Below are positions 6,314 to 6,381 of a stretch of DNA of 6,381 nucleotides, in pieces. The DNA comes from Eubacterium sp. CAG:841 (GTDB lineage: Bacteria; Bacillota; Clostridia; Oscillospirales; CAG-272). How positions within the stretch are numbered: position 1 is the first letter of the stretch; each line of letters begins with the position of its first letter. The DNA is taken from contig FR898207.1 in assembly GCA_000437375.1 (NCBI GenBank), positions 1 to 6,381 of the forward strand, written 5' to 3'. Position numbers and translations under genes: made by a program. The notes under the pieces are model-generated. The model saw only the letters and a program-made list of their open reading frames with translations. It had not been told where the DNA came from and did no database searches.

Positions 6314-6330
6314 GGTAAAAGTTATTTACC
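6314..6330. promoter_or_regulatory. Inverted repeat GGTAAA-N5-TTTACC at the regulator's transcription start
   Basis: Perfect 6-bp arms (6314-6319 and 6325-6330) are separated by 5 bases and span the predicted start site of the regulator mRNA (about 6326). The size and spacing suit an XRE dimer, and the position would let it block initiation. Autoregulation by the neighbouring gene product is an inference. Confidence 0.5.
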
Positions 6331-6356
6331 CTATTTTATAACGTTTTTCCCCTATT
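6325..6356 (-). repeat. Direct repeats AATAGGGKAAA spaced 21 bp in the regulator promoter
   Basis: On the minus strand AATAGGGGAAA (6346-6356) and AATAGGGTAAA (6325-6335) differ at one base and start exactly 21 bp, or two helical turns, apart. One follows the -35 box and overlaps its last base; the other overlaps the -10 box. The second copy also supplies the right arm of the inverted repeat, so three half-sites can be read in a row. Confidence 0.5.
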
Positions 6357-6361
6357 GTCAA
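6333..6361 (-). promoter_or_regulatory. Promoter of the XRE-TPR regulator gene
   Basis: The minus strand shows a perfect TTGACA (6356-6361), a 17-base spacer and TAAAAT (6333-6338), five of six matches. The predicted start near 6326 leaves a leader of about 30 bases. The alternative -10 TATAAA would give a 15-base spacer, which is less likely. Confidence 0.78.
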
Positions 6362-6381
6362 GAAGCGGAGAGCATTTTGCT

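Noticed and set aside
1..6381. Defence system, mobile element, CRISPR array, tRNA or riboswitch
   Set aside because: No spaced repeat array, transposase, integrase, toxin pair, cloverleaf or long structured leader was found; leaders here are about 20-30 bases except before the S1 gene.

Overview
The window looks like chromosomal DNA from a Gram-positive anaerobe of the class Clostridia, probably a gut Oscillospiraceae-like or uncultured relative. This is inferred from strong GGAGG ribosome binding sites, TTGACA/TATAAT-type promoters, balanced base composition, and proteins of clostridial character (a three-S1-repeat RNA-binding protein and an XRE-TPR regulator). There is no plasmid, phage, transposon, CRISPR or RNA-gene signature.

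Layout, left to right. Bases 1-101 are non-coding and hold a strong minus-strand promoter firing off the left edge. A GT4-type glycosyltransferase gene runs on the minus strand (102-1316). A compact divergent control region (1317-1454) holds a perfect-consensus promoter for the glycosyltransferase, a near-perfect 21-bp palindrome centred on its -35 box, and a separate promoter for the next gene. A 1003-residue family 2 glycoside hydrolase follows on the plus strand (1455-4466), closed by a clear hairpin terminator. Next come an S1-repeat protein (4577-5509, plus) and, convergent with a single base between the stop codons, an XRE-family regulator with a TPR-like C-terminal half (5511-6296, minus). 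The last 85 bases carry the regulator's promoter and an array of short repeats that looks like an autoregulatory operator.

The genes do not form one obvious pathway. The glycosyltransferase and the hydrolase are divergently transcribed and share a control region, so they may be co-regulated, but they need not act on the same glycan. The hydrolase has no signal peptide and many cysteines, so it probably acts in the cytoplasm on imported sugars. The S1 protein and the regulator look like housekeeping or regulatory genes. Nothing here amounts to a demonstrable new system. The points most worth following are the two candidate operators, the atypical hydrolase (N-terminal extension, unusual active-site surroundings, amidotransferase-like C-terminus), the uncharacterised S1 protein and the convergent pair with no terminator between.
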